From the NCBI GenBank assembly GCA_017889845.1, contig JAGGAJ010000084.1, positions 1 to 7,825 on the forward strand: a stretch of 7,825 bases of DNA. Reading direction: 5' to 3'. The translations under genes were made by a program, and so were the position numbers. The stretch is from Deltaproteobacteria bacterium (GTDB lineage: Bacteria > Desulfobacterota > Deferrimicrobia > Deferrimicrobiales > Deferrimicrobiaceae). The notes under the pieces were generated by a model that made no database searches, had not been told where the DNA came from, and saw nothing but the letters and a program-made list of their open reading frames with translations. Below, in pieces: positions 6,138-7,825 of this stretch (position 1 is its first letter; every line of letters starts with the position of its first letter).

Positions 6138-7085
6138 ATGAGGTACCTGGTGACGGGCGGGGCCGGATTCATCGGGTCGAACCTCACGAGGGCCCTGCTG
6201 TCCGCCGGGCACCACGTGCGCGTCCTCGACAGCTTCCTGACGGGAAAGCGGGAGAACCTTGCGGGGCTTGCTGAAACCTGCGGTGATGCCTTCGAGTTGA
6301 TGGAAGGGGACATCCGCGATTCTACCGCGGTCCGGAAGGCCACCGGGGGGATCGACTATGTCCTCCACCAGGGGGCGCTCCCCTCGGTTCCGCGCTCCGT
6401 GGCCGACCCGGTCCTCACGAACGAGATCAACGTGGCGGGAACGGTGAACGTGCTGGTGGCTTCCCGCGACGCCGGCGTCCGCCGTGTGGTCTTTGCAGCC
6501 TCCTCATCGGCATACGGCGATACGCCGGAACTCCCCAAACGCGAGTCGATGACCCCCAACCCGAAATCTCCCTACGCCGCGCAGAAACTGGCCGGTGAAC
6601 ACTACATGCGGATCTTCCACGAGGTGTTCGGGCTGGAGACCGTCTCCCTGCGCTACTTCAACGTCTTCGGCCCGAGGCAGGACCCGCAATCCATGTACGC
6701 AGCGGTGATTCCCCGGTTCATCACCTGCGTGCTGCAGGGAGAGCCCCCGACGGTATACGGCGACGGGCGCCAGACCCGCGATTTCACCTACATCGACAAC
6801 GTGATCCAGGCGAATCTCGCGGCATGCGCAGCGCCGAAGGCGGCATGCGGCGGGGTCTTCAACATCGCCTGCGGGGAGCGGGTCTCCCTCCTCGACATCC
6901 TCGAGATCGTATACGGTCTCGCGGGGAAGCGGGTGGAGCCGAAATTCGAACCGTCCCGCCCCGGGGACGTGCGGGACTCGCTGGCGGACATCTCCCGGGC
7001 GCGGGAGATCGTGGGGTTCAACCCGAAAGTACCATTCCGGGAGGGGCTTCGGACGACATTCGATTGGTTCCGCCGACAGGCCTAA
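6138..7085 (+). CDS. UDP-sugar 4-epimerase (WbpP/TviC-like)
   Basis: An extended short-chain dehydrogenase/reductase of 315 residues that inverts C4 of a UDP-hexose through a transient 4-keto form with bound NAD+. TGGAGFIGSN (6-15) binds NAD, GDIRD (57-61) contacts the adenine, and SSSAYGD (122-128) with Tyr146 and Lys150 of YAAQK forms the catalytic site. LRYFNVFGPRQDP (171-183), VYGDGRQTRDFTYIDN (206-221) and RPGDVRDSLADIS (274-286) are substrate-side blocks. HQGALPSVPRSVADP (77-91) is close to the HQAALxSVPRS motif of UDP-GlcNAc and UDP-GlcNAcA 4-epimerases, with Gly in place of the first Ala. Next to the HexNAc dehydrogenase this suggests UDP-GalNAcA production, as in the O6-antigen or Vi pathways. 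I chose ATG 6138, five bases after GGAG (6129-6132); a GTG at 6135 is less likely. Confidence 0.9.
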   Translation: MRYLVTGGAGFIGSNLTRALLSAGHHVRVLDSFLTGKRENLAGLAETCGDAFELMEGDIRDSTAVRKATGGIDYVLHQGALPSVPRSVADPVLTNEINVAGTVNVLVASRDAGVRRVVFAASSSAYGDTPELPKRESMTPNPKSPYAAQKLAGEHYMRIFHEVFGLETVSLRYFNVFGPRQDPQSMYAAVIPRFITCVLQGEPPTVYGDGRQTRDFTYIDNVIQANLAACAAPKAACGGVFNIACGERVSLLDILEIVYGLAGKRVEPKFEPSRPGDVRDSLADISRAREIVGFNPKVPFREGLRTTFDWFRRQA

Positions 7086-7088
7086 CCC

Positions 7089-7121
7089 TTACAATCAGGG
7101 ACGTAGCTACAAACATACAAA
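7089..7121 (+). repeat. Single REP-like unit upstream of the RAYT gene
   Basis: This carries one unit with core CAGGGACGTAGCTACAAAC, flanked by TTACAAT on the left and ATACAAA on the right. No inverted partner occurs between here and the transposase start, or in the visible part of that gene. A partner may lie beyond the right edge. The rest of the gap to 7223 is AT-richer than the window and shows no clear promoter or hairpin. Confidence 0.8.
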
Positions 7122-7223
7122 GTAGGATAAAGTTTCAGCTTTTCACCCATCAGTATCTGCTCGTAGCATTAATAATCCTCCGATTCTCTTCGTATTGGCA
7201 TAAAACCTGATAGTCAATTCCCC

Positions 7224-7825
7224 ATGCCGCGCGGTCCGCGATATGACTACCCGGGCGCCGTCCACCACGCCTACGCCAGAGGGAACGAGAAGCGGGAAGT
7301 GTTTCTCGATGACAGGGACCGACGTGATTTTTTATTCCGGCTGGAGAAAAACCTATCCCGATGGAATGTCCGCAGCATCGCCTGGGCCCTTATGTCCAAT
7401 CACTTTCACCTCCTGGTTCAATGTCCCGGAGGAAATTTGGCCGCCTTCATGCAATGTCTACTGACCGGCTACAGCCTGTATTTCAACAGGCGTCATCAAC
7501 GTGTTGGACACCTTTTCCAGAATCGTTATAAATCCGAGGCACTCTCCCGGGAGAGCCATTACCGAGAACTCGTCCGATATATTCACCTCAATCCGATCCG
7601 CGCAGGCACCGTCACTTCGTTGGAAGAATTGGCCGGGTACTTGTGGACGGGGCACCGTCGAATTGTTTCTGGAAACGGCGCCGACTGGCAAGATTTAGAA
7701 TCGATCCGGGACATGTTCCATTCACCCCGGCGTACTTGGCAACAGGAATACGTGGATTTCTTGGCGACAGGAATCCGTACCTCACCGGCTCCCGGCCGTT
7801 CTGAGGTGGATCGATTTCAGATCCG
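7224..7825 (+). CDS. REP-associated tyrosine transposase (RAYT), IS200-like Y1 family, 3' end outside window
   Basis: The frame from ATG 7224 is open for 200 codons to the window edge without a stop. It encodes the RAYT-type HUH endonuclease that cleaves and joins single-stranded DNA at REP hairpins. It begins MPRGPRYDYPGAVHHAYARG, typical for the family, followed by NEKREVFLDDRDR. The metal-binding HUH motif is HFH at 60-62 in WALMSNHFHLLVQ. Downstream are GHLFQNRYKS (95-104) and YIHLNP (119-124), whose Tyr119 is the expected nucleophile, followed by IRAG. All catalytic residues are present, so the visible part looks intact. No strong ribosome binding site precedes the ATG. Codons are less GC-biased than in neighbouring genes, consistent with a separate history. 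Unlike IS200/IS605 elements, RAYTs are usually single-copy domesticated genes flanked by REPs. Confidence 0.9.
   Translation, partial: MPRGPRYDYPGAVHHAYARGNEKREVFLDDRDRRDFLFRLEKNLSRWNVRSIAWALMSNHFHLLVQCPGGNLAAFMQCLLTGYSLYFNRRHQRVGHLFQNRYKSEALSRESHYRELVRYIHLNPIRAGTVTSLEELAGYLWTGHRRIVSGNGADWQDLESIRDMFHSPRRTWQQEYVDFLATGIRTSPAPGRSEVDRFQI

Noticed and set aside
6990..7009. Perfect 8-bp hairpin ATCTCCCG/CGGGAGAT in the epimerase gene
   Set aside because: It is inside a conserved coding block (DISRAREIV) and is explained by codon choice; it is unrelated to the intergenic repeat family.
442..7121. CRISPR array from the recurring TTACAAAC...GGGACGTAGC repeats
   Set aside because: The copies are inverted pairs scattered in separate intergenic gaps kilobases apart, without regular spacers or cas genes.
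7122..7223. Promoter for the RAYT gene
   Set aside because: AT-rich stretches such as TTAATAAT and TTGGCA are present, but no -35/-10 pair with acceptable spacing could be found.

Overview
The window is about 7.8 kb of GC-rich bacterial DNA with every recognised gene on the + strand. Strong Shine-Dalgarno sequences, a canonical electron-transfer flavoprotein and a nucleotide-sugar cluster suggest a high-GC Gram-negative bacterium. A deltaproteobacterial or related lineage is a guess from general gene style; nothing here fixes the taxonomy.

Layout: (1) 1-441, the C-terminal end of a UDP-glucose 6-dehydrogenase-type protein, cut by the left edge. (2) 620-2127, a short RmlC-like cupin epimerase overlapping by ATGA with rmlB (dTDP-glucose 4,6-dehydratase). 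(3) 2265-2672, a small VanZ-like membrane protein. (4) 2755-4590, etfB and etfA, the two subunits of electron-transfer flavoprotein. (5) 4708-7085, a WbpA/TviB-type UDP-HexNAc 6-dehydrogenase and a WbpP/TviC-type UDP-sugar 4-epimerase. (6) 7224 to the right edge, an IS200-like HUH transposase of the REP-associated (RAYT) class, cut by the right edge. No gene-free stretch exceeds 300 bases.

The sugar genes make activated sugars for surface polysaccharide: UDP-glucuronate, dTDP-6-deoxy-4-ketohexose and its epimer, and probably UDP-N-acetylhexosaminuronic acids such as UDP-GalNAcA. The etfBA pair belongs to electron transfer from acyl-CoA or similar dehydrogenases and looks like an unrelated neighbour.

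The most interesting layer lies between the genes. Four gaps (442-619, 2128-2261, 3508-3615, 6028-6137) each hold a large imperfect palindrome built from one repeat family with core GGGACGTAGC or GGGACGTT. Each sits just 5' of the next gene's ribosome binding site. A fifth, unpaired copy (7089-7121) lies 5' of the transposase gene. Together they look like REP/BIME elements with their cognate RAYT transposase, with arms that covary, nested remnant copies in the loops, and in one case (VanZ) an arm that covers part of the Shine-Dalgarno sequence.
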